The notes under the pieces were generated by a model. The model saw only the letters and a list, made by a program, of their open reading frames with translations, was not told the DNA's origin and ran no database searches. From contig JAESRR010000012.1 in the NCBI GenBank assembly GCA_016764535.1, forward strand, positions 8,659 through 15,350: DNA of 6,692 nucleotides, written 5' to 3'. This document shows, piece after piece, positions 5,852 to 6,692 of the stretch; the first letter of the stretch is position 1; each line of letters begins with the position of its first letter. The DNA comes from Cohaesibacteraceae bacterium (GTDB lineage: Bacteria > Pseudomonadota > Alphaproteobacteria > Rhizobiales > Cohaesibacteraceae). The position numbers were made by a program, and so were the translations under genes.

Positions 5852-6692
5852 TCAGGCTTTTTCACTCGGTGAACTACCATTTGCCTTTAGTACCGCTTCT
5901 GAAATCGAAGCAGGTAGCGGCAAGGTACGTTCAAAGATGCCAAGGAACGGTAGAATGAGGATGAAGTGAGCGAAGTAATATACGGTGCACACACGAGAAA
6001 GGATGACAAACACACCCTCTGCAGGTTTACCACCGAGCCAGCCAAGGAAAATTGCATTGGCAATGAATATCCAGAAACAAATTCTGAATATCGGTCGGAA
6101 GCGGGCTGAACGCACTCTGGACGTATCAAGCCAAGGCAGGAATGCGAGAATGACAATCGCGCCAAACATAGCCATGACACCGCCCAGTTTATCCGGCACT
6201 GCACGAAGAATGGCGTAGAAAGGCAGGTAATACCATTCCGGTACAATATGTGTCGGGGTAACCAGTGCATCCGCCATCTGATAGTTATCAGCGTGTCCAA
6301 GATAATTTGGCAGATAGAATATAAACCAGGCAAAGAAAATCAGGAATACGACAATCGCGTATAAATCCTTGATTGTGTAATACGGCGTAAACGGAACCGT
6401 ATCCTGATTTGACTTGGGTTCAATACCGGTTGGATTGTTATTGCCCGCTTCATGGAATGCCCAGATGTGAAGGCCAACAACGGCAGCTATCATAAATGGA
6501 AGCAGATAATGCAGTGAGAAAAACCGGTTCAGTGTTGCATTGTCTACAGAGAAACCACCCCAAAGCCACTGTACCAGCGGCTCACCAATAAATGGCAATG
6601 CGCTAAACAGGTTGGTAATAACAGTCGCACCCCAAAATGACATTTGACCCCAGGGAAGCACATATCCCATAAACCCGGTCGCCATCATGAGA
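5852..6692 (-). CDS. petB: Cytochrome b of the cytochrome bc1 complex, C-terminal two-thirds
   Basis: Cytochrome b is the membrane core of complex III. It holds haems bL and bH and the Qo and Qi quinone sites. The frame stays open through the right edge of the window ([20 protein letters not shown]), so the Met at 6688 is internal and about the first third of the protein, with helices A, B and part of C, is missing. Counting from that Met, [23 protein letters not shown] (43-65) is the cd loop and the start of helix D. His60 and His74, 14 residues apart, are the second pair member of each haem ligand set. NYLGHADNY (128-136) and the Qo signature PEWY (150-153) follow, then [11 protein letters not shown] and at least three more hydrophobic helices. 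petC follows after 23 bases. The Rieske gene petA would be expected to the right of the window, from family gene order. Confidence 0.97.
   Translation of the reverse strand, partial: LMMATGFMGYVLPWGQMSFWGATVITNLFSALPFIGEPLVQWLWGGFSVDNATLNRFFSLHYLLPFMIAAVVGLHIWAFHEAGNNNPTGIEPKSNQDTVPFTPYYTIKDLYAIVVFLIFFAWFIFYLPNYLGHADNYQMADALVTPTHIVPEWYYLPFYAILRAVPDKLGGVMAMFGAIVILAFLPWLDTSRVRSARFRPIFRICFWIFIANAIFLGWLGGKPAEGVFVILSRVCTVYYFAHFILILPFLGIFERTLPLPASISEAVLKANGSSPSEKA

Noticed and set aside
5887..6333. 148-codon open frame on the - strand in another frame inside petB
   Set aside because: petB in this region is unmistakable (PEWY, haem-ligand His pair); the alternative frame shows no recognisable domain and no ribosome binding site.

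Overview
This window reads as an ordinary housekeeping stretch of an alphaproteobacterial chromosome. Several things point there: a Ctc-type ribosomal protein L25 followed by pth and ychF, a peptidyl-tRNA hydrolase with a long polar C-terminal tail, a tandem MaoC pair directly after ychF, and a cytochrome bc1 operon with separate petB and petC followed by mtnP and apt. From memory, this gene order is common in Hyphomicrobiales (Rhizobiales) and relatives. Base composition by eye is moderate, near or a little below 50% G+C. The order or genus cannot be fixed from the sequence alone.

Left half, all on the + strand. The 3' part of rplY (1-393) is followed by pth (424-1140) and ychF (1145-2242), spaced like one operon for translation functions. 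A 177-base intergenic region follows. It holds a plausible rho-independent terminator (2262-2299) and a perfect 16-bp palindrome (2320-2335) that looks like an operator. Two translationally coupled MaoC-like (hotdog-fold) hydratase genes come next (2420-2869, TTG start; 2866-3360, ATGA overlap).

Right half, all on the - strand. Reading right to left: the 3' part of petB (cytochrome b), petC (cytochrome c1), a strong terminator (4946-4971), mtnP (methylthioadenosine phosphorylase) and apt (adenine phosphoribosyltransferase). MtnP releases adenine from methylthioadenosine and Apt converts adenine to AMP, so these two adjacent genes form a short purine/methionine salvage route. The second MaoC gene and apt converge with only 22 bases between their stop codons.

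I found no mobile element, CRISPR array, RNA gene, toxin-antitoxin pair, defence system or convincing new biological system. The points most worth a second look are the 16-bp palindrome in front of the coupled MaoC pair, and what that pair acts on. Both ends of the window cut through genes (rplY on the left, petB on the right).
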